A stretch of 64,000 nt of DNA, taken from Orientallactaga sibirica (taxonomy: Eukaryota; Chordata; Mammalia; Rodentia; Dipodidae). Position numbers and translations under genes: made by a program. The notes below the pieces were generated by a model. The model did no database searches and was not told where the DNA came from. It was given only the letters and a program-made list of their open reading frames with translations. Of this stretch, positions 36,701 to 48,037 are shown piece after piece. How positions within the stretch are numbered: position 1 is the first letter of the stretch; the number at the start of each line of letters is the position of its first letter. Location: positions 8,963,001 to 9,027,000 of the forward strand of contig JAEOAD010000699.1 of NCBI GenBank assembly GCA_036365145.1, in the 5' to 3' direction.

Positions 36701-38430
36701 CTCTAATTGCTGGCCCCACCTGCAACACTAGAAAATGGTCATCTGGCTGTCACTGGTTTCATTTAAATCCCTTAGTGAACCAGACTTTCGCAGTACGATC
36801 TATCTCACAGAGAGAAGGAAGTAAAGAAGTGTTGTCCAGTGGGAGTGAAAAATGAAGCTTTTAAAGATTTTGCTCTTTATTTTGATAACAAAGGAAAGGA
36901 GATAAATAGTAATCCAGTGGCACTTTCATGATGGGAGTCATTGTCCCTGCTGTAGATCACTGTTTGCAGTGTTTGGACTCCAGACTTACACCGGAAGCAC
37001 TTTATGGTTTATTTGGATCTCCACTTAAAGCTAGGCACATCTTTTACAAAGCTTTACCTTCACAACTACACAATGTAGCTGGTTAGGTTCATACCACCTC
37101 AAAGCAGAATTGGAGGACCACTATCAGTGGGAATCACATGTTAAAGGACCAAAATAAGTATACTAATTCTTCTGGTTAACTTTTATGGTATCTGTAGATC
37201 TGGGGCTTGAATCACTGTCTCAGGCAGCCCTGGATTCTCTTTCCAATTTGGCCTCCAACAGATTAGCAGATGGGTGTCCTTCCACATGGCATCCTAGTGT
37301 CTGGCTATTGAGAATTTACAGTGAAAGAATGCCCACTGCGTACCCTGAGTGGGGCACTGGCCCATGAGATCATGCACATGAGCCTCCCAGACAAAGTGAT
37401 AAAGGAAAAGCATCCCAGGGAGATTTTTCCAGTCTGCTATGGATACTCTGCATAAAATTTAGGAGTCAATGATGACCTTTGACAGCAAAGAGTCCCATCC
37501 ACTCTCCACCCTCACTGTCCCTCAGGGCATCAGCAAGCAGGGCCTCATCAGGGTCCAGGAGCAAGAGCAGAGTCAGAGCAGGTGACAGTGACAGGGCAGT
37601 CAGGTGCTTCTTGTGTTTCCATTATTGTCATAAGTGGAGTTCCAATAAAACCTGACACTGAAGCCAGGGTCACCTGGAAGACAATTCCTCCCATTTTCAA
37701 TGGAAACCATCCAGACTGTAACTAGATGTCCTTTTCCTACAGAACAGAGCCCACCTCAGAAAACCAGTGATATTTCCTATTCTCCAAGTATCCCTAAGAA
37801 GCTTTCACAACCACCCATTCCCAGACTCTGCTCTGATGCTCACTTAAGACTACTGCAATGAGTACCTTACATTTAGCCTTCTCGTCCCCTTCTGTGACCC
37901 AACTTTCCTAAGCTACTGCTTTCCCCCAGAGGGCAGATAAGGTGGACTGTCTGCATCTCTAACCATAGTTCTTGAAACTTTCTACAGCTCTTCTCTAATA
38001 GGTCAGAAGAGAAAGTGGTACATATCACTGTGTTCAGAGACATCTGAGAAAAGGTGTGGAAGAGGAGGAAGAGAGCTTGGGAGAAAAGTGACAAGAGCTC
38101 TACCACAATACTTCCAGAGATCATCAAATAAAAAATGCTTTCTCCATCAGAGAATTCTAACTGCTTAATATGCAGAGTCTTTACTGATGTCCTTTCTCAA
38201 TGCTGCCTCAGATCATGCATGGAATTATCTGAAAAATATGAAACAACTGACATCGCATCTTGTAAAACCGTGAGGACAAGTTGGAAACTTGCTAAAAACG
38301 TAAGGTTCATTATGGTGCTCTTCTTGCTCTCACTTTATTGGAAAACTGCTCAGGCTAATATGCAAATTTTAGATGCCACTACTGTATCAATTTCCAGGGA
38401 ATTACCTTCATTAGAGTCATTGTAAACCTA
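30736..38430. other. 7.7-kb SINE-poor, AT-rich unique block
   Basis: I recognise no SINE, L1 or LTR in this block, in contrast to its flanks, apart from weak MIR/L2-like wording near 37040-37090 ('cttcacaactacacaatgt'). There is no convincing gene: the longest frames are 96-98 codons (34194-34484, 35244-35540 and 38135-38425) and carry no family signature. Several stretches rich in TAATTA cores look like conserved non-coding DNA (see findings). Confidence 0.5.
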
Positions 38431-38435
38431 AATAT

Positions 38436-38659
38436 TCTCTCTCTCTTTTATTTGAGAGAGATGGAGAGAATGGGCATACCAGTGGCCTCTCAGCCGCTGT
38501 GAACAAGCTCCACACAAGTGCGCCCCCTACTTGGCACATGCGGCATTGCGCCCTTGTGTCACTCTTTCAATCTGACTAAATGTGGGACCTGGAGATTGGA
38601 ACTGGCGTTCTTAGGCTTGCCAGGCAGGCACCTTAACTGCCAAGCCATCTCTCCAGCCC
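38436..38659 (-). repeat. DIP-like tRNA SINE, long form (antisense)
   Basis: T-rich tail, 'gagaatgggcataccagtg', the long-form insert ('cacatgcggcattgcgccc') and the head complement 'gccaagccatctctccagcc'. The CTCF-like box is altered here (complement of 'gccccctacttggc'). Confidence 0.93.
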
Positions 38660-38872
38660 AAATATATTTGATTGATTTATTTATTTGAGAGAAAGAGGCA
38701 GAGAAAGAGAGAGTGTGTGTGTGGGCACGCCAGGGCCTCCAGCCACTGCAAACAAACCCCAGATCCATATACCCCCTTGTGCATCTGGCTTCCGTGGGTC
38801 CTGGAGAATTGAACCGAGATCCTTCGCTTTGCAGGAAAACACCTTAACTGCTAAGCCATCTCTCTCCAGCCC
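38660..38872 (-). repeat. DIP-like tRNA SINE, short form (antisense)
   Basis: Tail TTTATTTATTT, 'gggcacgccagggcctcca', 'cccccttgtgcatctggct' and head complement 'taagccatctctctccagcc'. It abuts the preceding antisense SINE. Confidence 0.93.
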
Positions 38873-38887
38873 TCCTAAATTCTTTAT

Positions 38888-39075
38888 TAGCAGTTAAGGT
38901 GCTTGCCTTCAAAGCCAAAGGACCCAGGACCCACGAAAGCCAGATGCACAAGGTGGCACATGTGTTTGGAGTTTATTTTCAGTGACTATAGGCCCTGGCA
39001 TGCCCATTCTCTCCCTCTCTCTCTCAACTTCTCTTTCTCAAATAAATAAATAAAATATTAAAAAATATTTAAAAT
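38888..39075 (+). repeat. DIP-like tRNA SINE (sense, head-truncated)
   Basis: It starts at 'tagcagttaaggtgcttgc', so the first ~15 bases of the head are lost. Then come 'gccagatgcacaaggtggc', a CT-rich stretch and AATAAATAAATAAAA. It lies head-to-head with the previous antisense copy. Confidence 0.88.
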
Positions 39076-39371
39076 AAAATAGCCTGTTATGCTTTAAAGA
39101 ACTATAATCACTAAAAATTGAATTAAAAACAAATTACTTTCTAAAAGAGGATTTTTACAATTGCTGTGTTGTTACTTGAAAAAAATTCTCCTGTTTATGG
39201 AAACTTTTTCTGGCTAGTTTACCAGAGTCCAGGCAGGCTTCTTTTGCTGGCAAAGCTGATGGTTCCAGAGGGTGTGCACACACTTGGGATTACATTTCCA
39301 TTTGCTATCTGTGTGAATGAGCTCCAACCAATATAGTCACTGAATCCAAGCAGAAAAGGACTGGAGAAGAC

Positions 39372-39405
<34 letters not shown>

Positions 39406-39540
39406 CTCTTTTGGTCTGGATTACAAGCTATAGGATCCAGGTACTGAAGGCCAAGGTCCACTACAGTTTCGATTCACAGACAACTAGCCATCTGTCATAG
39501 CCAATGGATTAATAATGCCACTTGCACATTTTGTAAAAAT
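39076..39540. other. Unique DNA with a ~29-base T-run
   Basis: A nearly pure poly-T run at 39377-39405 has no SINE attached. No gene recognised. Confidence 0.6.
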
Positions 39541-39752
39541 TTTATTTTATTTTTTAATCAGAGAGGGAGATAATTGGCATGCCAGGGACTTCGGCCACTG
39601 AAATTGAACTCCAGATGTGTATGCTGTCTTGTGCGCATGTACAACCTTACTCCTTTGTGTCACCTTCTGGCTTACATGGGAACTGGAGAGCCGAACATGA
39701 GTCCTTAGGGTTCATAGGCAAGCACCTTAACCATTAAGCTATCTCCAGCCCC
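39541..39752 (-). repeat. DIP-like tRNA SINE, long form, decayed (antisense)
   Basis: 'ttggcatgccagggacttc', 'ctcctttgtgtcaccttct' (the long-form insert) and 'ttaaccattaagctatctcc'. The CTCF-like box has been lost. Confidence 0.85.
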
Positions 39753-40751
39753 AACGTGCACATTTTTAGCAGATGTCTCTGAAGTATGAAGGCGAGGCTC
39801 AGAATTTTCCTGCAAAATATACATCCTCTTCTGGACTACATGTGACAGACACACTCCAGTTTTCTTAATTTCCCATGGTATTGCAGGTAGATACCACTCA
39901 GTAAATGATAGAAATCACCCTCTTGTCATTAGACATAAACTATGACTTCATTAGAATGTTGAACACAATGGAAATATAGAATGGTGTCAATAATTGCCAA
40001 AGGTTATCACTCATTAATTACCACCTTCATATCAACACAAACTTGTTATATAAACATGATTTTTCCTGATAGTTATCTGTAATCTAAGATTTACTCAAAG
40101 TCTCATCATTTTACATTACATTTTTGTAGCCATATCCTTTCTATAACAAACATTTATTGAAGGAACAAGCTATTCTTCATTTGTAATGATGGGGCCTGAG
40201 TTGAGGAGGAGGAATGCCTAGACTTACATATTTCTAGTTGACATGACATAGTGCTGCTCACACAGGGGTGAAATTTGAGTTAACATTATCCTCCAGGTGA
40301 GGCAATTAGGAAATAATTAGGTAGCAATACTCTACTTACTTGTTTTTCTAAGTAGTTTATTTCAGAATTTCACATTGTTACCATGTTTATGTGGAATTTG
40401 TCAAGGTCTTATGTGCGATTATGTTTAAAATAATTATTAGAATCACAATGGTTTTCTTCTCATTGAAAATCTAACTTTATGGACAATAAACAACAAATGC
40501 ATTCAAGTATTTAACTTGGTTGAATTTCTTTCAAATGTAGTTTCATTCTTAAGGACCCACATAATGAAATACGAGGATACAAAATGTCAAACTGCTAAAT
40601 TGTGGCATGTATAAATTACTTACGTAATAAATTGTTTTAAAATAATGTATATCTTCAAGAGAAATTACAAATATTCTGAGCTTCTTGAGTAACATTTCTC
40701 ATTGAGTGAAAGTAATTCATACTATTGATGATTAAGAATGCAAGCTAGGGT
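39753..40751. other. Unique AT-rich DNA
   Basis: No gene or repeat recognised. Confidence 0.45.
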
Positions 40752-40766
40752 GAGAATAGACATTTA

Positions 40767-41009
40767 TTTATTTTTATTTTTATTTTTGAGAGAGAGAGAG
40801 AGAGAGGAAGACAGAGAGAGATGGGCGCACCAGCAGTTTCTCAGCTGCTGCAAACGAAATCCAGATGTGTTCGCCCCCTTGTGGTCAAGTGCGGCATTGC
40901 ACCCTTGTGTCACTTTGCATCTGGCTAAACGTGGGACCTGGAGATTAGAACCAGCGTTCTTTAGGCTTAGGAGGCAGGTGCCTTAACCCTTAAGCCATAT
41001 CCCCAGCTC
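40767..41009 (-). repeat. DIP-like tRNA SINE, long form, with 15-bp target duplication (antisense)
   Basis: TTTATTTTTATTTTT tail, GA-rich stretch, 'agatgggcgcaccagcagt', the long-form insert and head complement 'aagccatatccccagctc'. GAGAATAGACATTTA (40752-40766) and GAGAACAGACATTTA (41010-41024) form a target duplication with one mismatch. Confidence 0.95.
40871..40888 (-). promoter_or_regulatory. CTCF-core-like motif in SINE (minus strand)
   Basis: TCGCCCCCTTGTGGTCAA on the plus strand is the complement of TTGACCACAAGGGGGCGA, nearly identical to the motif at 27762. It points the opposite way. Sequence match only. Confidence 0.6.
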
Positions 41010-41024
41010 GAGAACAGACATTTA

Positions 41025-41521
41025 ATGTGCCAGCACATTAATGTGTTTGTGGAGAATGCCCATGGTCTCACTCAGATGGCACTAATTTAATGGCCATTTA
41101 ATATATCTTCTACATGTTCTGATAATTATGTACATGCATTTCACATTCTATTCAGCACTGTTATTTTTGATTAATCAAATGAACAGAGCAGATAGTTAAG
41201 AAACTGGTAAGTCATTTTTCTTTATAGTAGTTGAATTTTATTTTTGCAGAAGTTTGTCATCATGGCATATTAGCTATTTCACATGTTTATATTCCATAGC
41301 TTGAGAACTCAGATGCCTTACACTTGAGGAAGCCATTACCCTGGCTTTTCTGTGCCTCTTTGGATATTGCTTGAGAGTGGATATAGCTACCCTTCACCCT
41401 TCTGGGTTCTTAGCCTGGGCCAATAATTAAACAAGCATATGGCCTATTAATGGGAGACAAGGCAAGCAAATTTATCATGTTCTTATCCCCAAGAATCACA
41501 CAAAATATGAGGCTGATAAAA
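41025..41521. other. Unique DNA between two SINEs
   Basis: No gene or repeat recognised. Confidence 0.45.
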
Positions 41522-41655
41522 GGTAGTTTATGCCTTTAATCCCAGCACTTGGGAGGCTGAGGTAGGAAGATCACTGTGAGTTCAAAGACAGCCTGAGACA
41601 ACATAGTGAATTGCAGATTAGCCTGGGCTAGAGCAAGAATCTACCTCAAAAAATA
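41522..41655 (+). repeat. B1-type SINE, head-truncated
   Basis: It starts at 'ggtagtttatgcctttaat' and runs through 'cccagcacttgggaggctg' and 'gcctgggctagagcaagaa' to a short A-rich tail. Confidence 0.92.
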
Positions 41656-41827
41656 TAATGAAAGATGAGTCCTCAGTGTTAAATCCATAAAAAGGAATAT
41701 TAAAAATTTAAGCTGCATTATAATAGAATTCTATGACAATATTAAAAAATATCCTAGAATGTACAATGAGAATGGATTTAAATGTCCAGTATTTAAAATT
41801 TTGTCTATTTAAAAATGTGTAATATGT
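41656..41827. other. Unique spacer between SINEs
   Basis: AT-rich, no recognised feature. Confidence 0.4.
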
Positions 41828-42105
41828 GGGGATTGGAGAGAAGTCTCAGTTGGTAAGGTGTTTGATATGCAAGCATGCAGACCAGAATTCAGATCTCCAG
41901 CCCCCAAGTACATGCCAGACAGGCATGGTGACTGTCATGGTGGCATGCACAGCATGTAGGATTCCCCAGTACCCATATAAGCCAGATGCACAAGGTGGTG
42001 CAGGCATCTGGAGTATGTTTGCAGTGGCTGGAGGCCCTGGTGTGTCCATTCTCTTTCTCTCTCGCTCTCTCTGTCATCAATAAATTAAATATTTTTAAAA
42101 GCACT
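41828..42105 (+). repeat. Composite SINE: ID/B1-like head joined to DIP body
   Basis: The first ~125 bp ('ggggattggagagaagtct', 'tatgcaagcatgcagacca', 'gccagacaggcatggtgac') read like an ID head followed by a B1-like piece. From 'ggattccccagtacccata' onward the sequence is the DIP body with its CT-rich stretch and A-rich tail. The joint lies near 41955. Confidence 0.7.
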
Positions 42106-43108
42106 TTTTAAAAATTGATTCTGTATTGGACATGAATAAAACTTCCCTTAACATTTTCAACTAAGCAATACAACATAACAAGTACTTATAGAACATATAC
42201 ATTATATTAAGTATAGTAAATCATCTAGAGAAAATTTTAAAGTGAATGGTAAGGTGTTTTATTGGTTCTATGTAAACACTACAACATTTTTCCATGAGAC
42301 TTGAGCATTTTGGGAATTTGGTACCTGTGGTTGTGTGGCAGGGTTCCTGGAAACAATTTCCCACAAGTTCCAAAGACCATTAGTATAAATTACTTATATT
42401 TCTATAAGTGTCTTACACATACCAGTAGATGTATTTGAGGGTGGGGTAGGTATTCATGTACTGCTAAGCTAACCTTAGCACCTTGACTTATCCTTAGAAA
42501 TCCATGACTGGAGCATGAGGGAGTGAAGAATAACTTCTTTGGTTTATAGCTCTTTTCTTTGAAGAGGGTGGAAAGAAAATTATGCTAAGCCCTTATTAAC
42601 ACATCCACAAAAAAGGTTAACAATATCCTCCCACCCCACTGTGAGAATCAAAGCAGATAATTTGTTTAGTAAGCTTTGTGTGTGAAAAAAACTTAAAATA
42701 CCATAAATTAAGGCAATAATAAGCCCCTTTGACTAATGAATGCATTTAACCACTTTTGTCCCACTTGTATTTCCTGATTATTTTCTTTCCCAAGGTGGAA
42801 TATCTCTTATGTTTACTTCCTCTGCATAGAATAATTGTCCTCAAAATACTCTTGATTTTTAAATCTTAGTAGATCATTGATCAGAAATGTTAAAGCCATG
42901 CCAGCAATGACTACTTGACGGCATGTTAAAGATGTCCTCTAGATCATTCTCATTGGAAATTCAATCACTCTGATAGAAGTACCAAGAATATAACTCCATT
43001 CTAGATGATCGCAGAGAATGTGAATTCAGAGTAAACACTGTTTTTCGTGATGAACTTCTTGGCCCACCCTTTGTTTTAATCCTTTTGCTTAGAAGGCTTT
43101 AAATCTCT
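42106..43108. other. Unique AT-rich DNA
   Basis: No gene or repeat recognised. Confidence 0.45.
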
Positions 43109-43302
43109 TTTAATCTCTCTCTCTCTCTCTCTCTATCTCTATCTCTTTCTCTCTCTTTTGTTTTTTCGAGGTAGGGTCTCTAGACCAAGTTGACCTGGAA
43201 TTCATTCTGTAGTCTCAGGGTGGCCTTGAACTCATGGCGATCCTCCTACCTCTGCCTCCCAAGCTCTAGGATTAAAGACATGCTCCATCACGCCCTGCTA
43301 AA
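43109..43302 (-). repeat. (CT)n tract and B1-type SINE (antisense)
   Basis: A ~48-base CT-rich tract (43109-43157) is followed by the antisense B1: 'cgaggtagggtctctagac', 'attctgtagtctcagggtg' and 'gatcctcctacctctgcct'. Confidence 0.92.
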
Positions 43303-44449
43303 TCTCTATTTTTGTGAAGTGCCTTTGTAAGCCATCTGGGAGCCACCTTATTGTATAGTTATACCATATTTTTTGACTCAAAAAGAGTCAGTTAGCCTAG
43401 TAATTAAATTTATTTTCCAAGATTAAATAACACTTTCCTGTTTAAAATTAACTTAGAATGAAATTATTTCACTGTCATGAATACTTTTGTTATTAATGAC
43501 ATTATTTTAAAAGAATATCTGACTATCTCTTAAGAAACTCTCAGAGAAATGTGTTAAGGCTTTTTGGAACAATGGCATGACATCTGTAAAGTCTTGGGAT
43601 GCCAGGCTAAACAGACATATTGGCAGAATGGAAAGTCTACCAGGAACTTTAAATAGTCCTCAGTGTGTATTTAGAGAAGGCATGCGACACTGCATGTGCA
43701 CACACTTAACAGAGAAAGTCCTGTGGTACGCAGAGCTCACCCTCAGCAGATGAAGTTGGGGGCTTTGTGGGGCCAGGCCATTGGTCCTCATATACATCCC
43801 TATTCCCCTGATCCCAGAGGTTTATTTCTTCTAACTCTAATAATCCCACACAGTAATAGTCAAATGAAGACTTTGACATGTGCAGGTTTCTCTATCCTGT
43901 CACATTACCCAAGAAGTCAGTAATTCTCAGAAATTAGTCTCCATTTCATCTCCTCTTTATTCAGTTCTGATTCAATTAATAAACTCTGTAGTGTTGCACA
44001 TGAATGTTTATAATATTTTTTCATAGTTGCAACATAGAGCTGACCTCAAGTCAGAGACTATTAGGCAATAACTATTTGCTGAATGAAGGCACATGGGAGA
44101 TGCGAGAACTCCAGGTAGGTTTTGTCTGCTTGTTCTGCTGACCACTGAACAGGTGGAAAGGGTAACAGGTGATGTTCACAGTCAGATGAAAATTTTCAAA
44201 CTGAAGGTAAAAAAAAATTGAATTAAAATTTGAAATGTCTGTTAAAAATAATATTTAAATGACCATTATACCAAGACATACTTGAAACAAATATAGTCAT
44301 CATGAAATTATCTTTCTTGCCAATATTTACCACAGTGATACAAGAAAATACAATTTGCAAAAGTTTTAAAACACCTTTTGCATTTTGAGCACTTTCATTG
44401 ACTCTAATAAAAATCATAGGAAAAAGTATGATTTCTTTCAAGCTAATTA
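43303..44449. other. Unique AT-rich DNA
   Basis: No gene or repeat recognised before the L1 nest begins at 44458. Confidence 0.45.
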
Positions 44450-44457
44450 TTGAAAAT

Positions 44458-46478
44458 TATTATTACTTTTATTAGTTATGTATATAGTATATATACAGCC
44501 ATGATGGTACAATCATTAGCCTTCTTGCAGTCCTCCCCCCATGGGGTAATGTGGGTCTTGTCTTACGGGGGTAGCCATCAGTTATGCAAGAGAGGTAATG
44601 ACTCTGTGTATAATGACCCAACTCATGGCTTGAACCGTCTTTCCGCCACCTCTTCCACAAACTTCCCTGAGTCATGTTGGGTTCATTTTAGGTCTATTTC
44701 AGTGACAAGTCTATGAATATCTGATTTGGTAGGAGTTGAATGTTCTTTGTGTCTACCTCCTTTTCCATTGTGCTAGTACCAGGTTCACTGATAAAGCAGC
44801 ACTCGTGCTCATTTCTCCTATAACTCTATGGCTTCATCTGGTGCCCTGGTGAGGTGCGATGGGCTGATTCTCTCCACAGGTTCTGTGTCCATCTGAAAGA
44901 GAGAAGCAGATTTTTCAAGGGTGAGTGACATCAGTGCAAGATACAATGGATAACCGTTATTATTTTAGGGAGAATTTAATAGGTGTAGGCTCTCTTGTTT
45001 TCCGCTATTGGTGGGAGCTTGATGTTGGAGAACAGGTTAATTTTTTGGATATGGTTCTGACTACTTTCCCATTTCCAGGTATGGGTTTCATTCTACTGAG
45101 CAGATCTGTTAGCCAAATCTAGAGAAGGTGGCAACCACCATGGCTGTGTGCCACTACTGCACTTGTCTGAGCATCACATCAGGTTGTTTGCTGCTGAGCA
45201 GCTTAGACCACTAGTTAGTTAGATGTTGGTCCTTTTCCCCCAGTCCCTTATTTAGTGCCTTCTGGCACTAGACAAGCTAACGGTCTGGGGACTGAACCTC
45301 TTCCAGATTCTAGCCAGGTCTCTCCATGTTCCGTCCTGAATAGTACATGGTGTCTTCAGCAGTAGGGTCTCACCATTAACCTTTGGTGGGTCATCAACTA
45401 CTCTAACAGAAATCTGTCTTCTTTTGGGAAACCTTGTAGGTCTCACTGATCAACAGCTCATTGTGGATGTTAACCACATGCTGGTATGGAGAGTTAAAGG
45501 TCAGTGCCAAGGGAAAAGAAGCAAGAAAAAATATAGGTAATATGAAACAGAAAGAGAAAAGAGAAAGAAAAGGGAGTGATAGAGAGAAACAGGAAAAGAT
45601 TGAGGTTAGTCTTCATCATAGACTCTCCAGGCCCCTGTGATTCAGGTATTCTCTCTAAGCACCTGATGTAGGGTCAACCTTTTAGTATGTCTTTCAGAAA
45701 ACAGGATTTTATGGCATCATTTCCATTTGGGTCCAATTTTTTGTCCCCTCCCCTTGCCCTGCAGTCGCACCCCACTATCCCTATTTTACAGTCCTCGAGA
45801 ACTTTATTAGGTGCCACAGCATCTCAGGAAAATACATATTAGGAGCCACAGATAAGTGAGACCATGTGACACTTATCTTTCTATGATTGGGTGAGTTCAC
45901 TAAGATTGATCTGTTCCAAGTTTGACCATTATTCTTCAAATTGTTTTGTGTCATTTTTCCTTACTGCTCTGTAGAATTCCATTGTACAGATATATCACAT
46001 ATTATTTACCCATTCATCTAATGATGGACATCTGGGTTGATTCCAGCTCTTACTATTATGAATTGAGCAGCTATAAACTTGGTTGAACAAATATATCTGA
46101 ACTGAGGATTGGGGCTTTTAGTGTAAATGCCCAGGAAGGGGATAACTGGGTCTGTTGGTAACTCTATAGTCATCCTTTTTAGGAGTCTCCATATTGCTTT
46201 CCATAGTGGTTGTACCAGCTTACATTCCCACCAACAGTGAATGAGGGTTCCTATTTCTCCACAACTTTGCCAGCATTTGTTGTCATTGGATTTTTTTTAA
46301 TGTTTCCTATCCTTACTGGGGTAAGGTGAAATCTCATAGTTCTTTTAATTTGCATTTCCCTGGTGATTAGGGATGTTGAACATTTTCTTAAGTGTGTGTT
46401 TGCCATTTGTATTTCTTCCTCTGAGAACTCCCTGTGCAGTTCTCTGTCCCATTTTGTGAGTTGGTTGTTTGATTTTCT
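44458..46478 (-). mobile_element. L1-A1, 3' part (outer element of the nest)
   Basis: This is the 3' portion of an antisense L1. The tail is at the left (44458-44500, T-rich with TATATA). An A-type 3'UTR follows up to 45838, then the ORF2 C-terminus from 45839. The element stops abruptly at 46478, in the middle of ORF2, where the L1-B insertion begins. Its missing upstream ORF2 resumes at 55201. TTGAAAAT at 44450-44457 and 56224-56231 is a plausible 8-bp target duplication for the entire element. Confidence 0.88.
45839..46478 (-). pseudogene. L1-A1 ORF2 C-terminal part (broken)
   Basis: ORF2p is the LINE-1 endonuclease/reverse transcriptase. Here only the C-terminal ~210 codons remain. The best frame (46251-46490) contains [20 protein letters not shown] and then KKCS-like and [10 protein letters not shown] motifs typical of the cysteine-rich-side C-terminus. 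The terminal codons end in a TAA at 45839-45841, after a segment readable as KCHMVSLICGS. There is an in-frame stop shortly before the end and frame damage upstream. It is non-functional and cut by the L1-B insertion. Confidence 0.85.
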
Positions 46479-46713
46479 TTTTATTGACAACTTCTATACT
46501 TACAGACAATAAACCATGATATTTTCCTCCCCTCCCCCATTCCTCTTCAAAACTCCATTCTCTATCATAACAAAAGTGAGAGTAGCATTAATATGTGAAT
46601 ATGAACATTGAGTGTAGTGCTTTCAGGGCAGGTTAGTGGGAATTATATATACATTTAGCCAGACAAGAGCAGGTCTTCTACCATTAAGGCTCATGACCTC
46701 CCCTGCCATAGAA
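46479..46713 (-). mobile_element. Short L1 3' end, family B, with internal deletion
   Basis: A 235-bp L1 3' end starts with 'tttattgacaacttctata' (complement of the family-B terminus), and then jumps from the 'ccattctctatcat' segment directly to 'agtgagagtagcattaata'. It skips about 340 bp present in the neighbouring full copy, and ends at 'ctcccctgccatag'. It lies between L1-A1 and the main L1-B 3' end. It could be a separate earlier insertion or part of a two-template insertion event. Confidence 0.75.
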
Positions 46714-48037
46714 TTTAAAAATTTTTTTATTGACAACCTCTATACTTACATAAAAAAAAAAGTTACCTTCCTTCCCCCATTCCCCTTTAGAAATCCATTC
46801 TCCATCATATTCCCTCCCTCTCTCTGTTAGTCTCTCTTTTAATTTGATGTCATCATCTTTTTCTTCTATTATGAGGGTCTTGCAAAGGTATTGCTAAGCA
46901 CTGGAAGGTCATAGATATCAAGATCAATTTCTGTCTGGACAGTTTCATTGTAAGGAGTTGTACCCTTCCTTTGGCTCTTACATTCTTTCTGCCCACTCTC
47001 CCTCAATGGACCCTGGGCCTTGGAGGGTGTGACAGAGTTGTTTCAGTGCTGGACACACCTCCATCCCTTCTTCTCAGCACTATGTTGCCTTTTGGGTCAT
47101 CCCAGTGGTCATCGCCATCTGAAAAGAGAAGCTTCTCTAACCAGAAGTGAGAGTAGCATTAATGTGTGTATATGAATATTAAGTGTAGTGCTTTCAGGGC
47201 AGCTTGGTGGGAAAAATATATACATTTAGCCAGACAAGAGCAGGCTTTCTACCCCTAACACTCATGACCTACCCTGCCATAGACTTTTGATTAGTTTTTT
47301 CAGTACCAGAAATGTATTCTCTCCCATAGACAGGGCCTTCAGTCCAATTATGGGGCAGTTGGTTACCCCAAGAGCAGACATGCCACTATTGCACCCATTT
47401 GGTCATTGGGCCTGTCTGGCCAAAGTTGAATTTTCCAGTGTCCACTGTTTTCACCACTGATGTCTTCTGTCTCCCATACAGCTGCATATAGTACAGCTTT
47501 TTCCAGCTTTCAGTTGGCTGGTCTACAGGGAGAAGCTTTTTGGACCAGCAACAGCTTGCTTTGTCAGTGACCTTGCCTCTTAGGCAAGAGATATCTTCAG
47601 CAATAGGTTCTTACCATCTGTTTCTCAAGGGAAACCAAGGGCCTTGGCCATAGCCTATAATGTTTTGGAGGCTACAGGGACCTCCCTGGTCAACAACTCA
47701 CTGAAAGGTATCTCATCCCAGGCACTGAAAATTTTCTACTAACAATCTATAGCTTCTGGATGTGCCATTATTCAAAAAAGTAGGTTTATATAACTCTTAT
47801 TCAGACTATCTTGAATTTTGATTGATCCTCTACCCTACCCTTCTTTTACACATTCCCTTCCTATTTCCTCAATTAGGCCTTTACCCTCCCTGTAATCTGT
47901 TCTTCTACTTACATATATACAAAACCATCCACTTAAGTCCTTCCCTCTCCTCCCTCCCTTATAGCCTTTTATCAGCTTACTGGCTTCTGGTAGCAATTTT
48001 TGGTTCTAGTTCACACACAAGTCTATACCATTGTATC

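Noticed and set aside
36960..37130. MIR or L2 relic ('cttcacaactacacaatgt' wording)
   Set aside because: Only one short phrase fits; too weak without alignment.
39377..39405. Long T-run as the tail of an antisense SINE
   Set aside because: The sequence on its right does not read as B1, DIP or L1, so no element could be attached to it.
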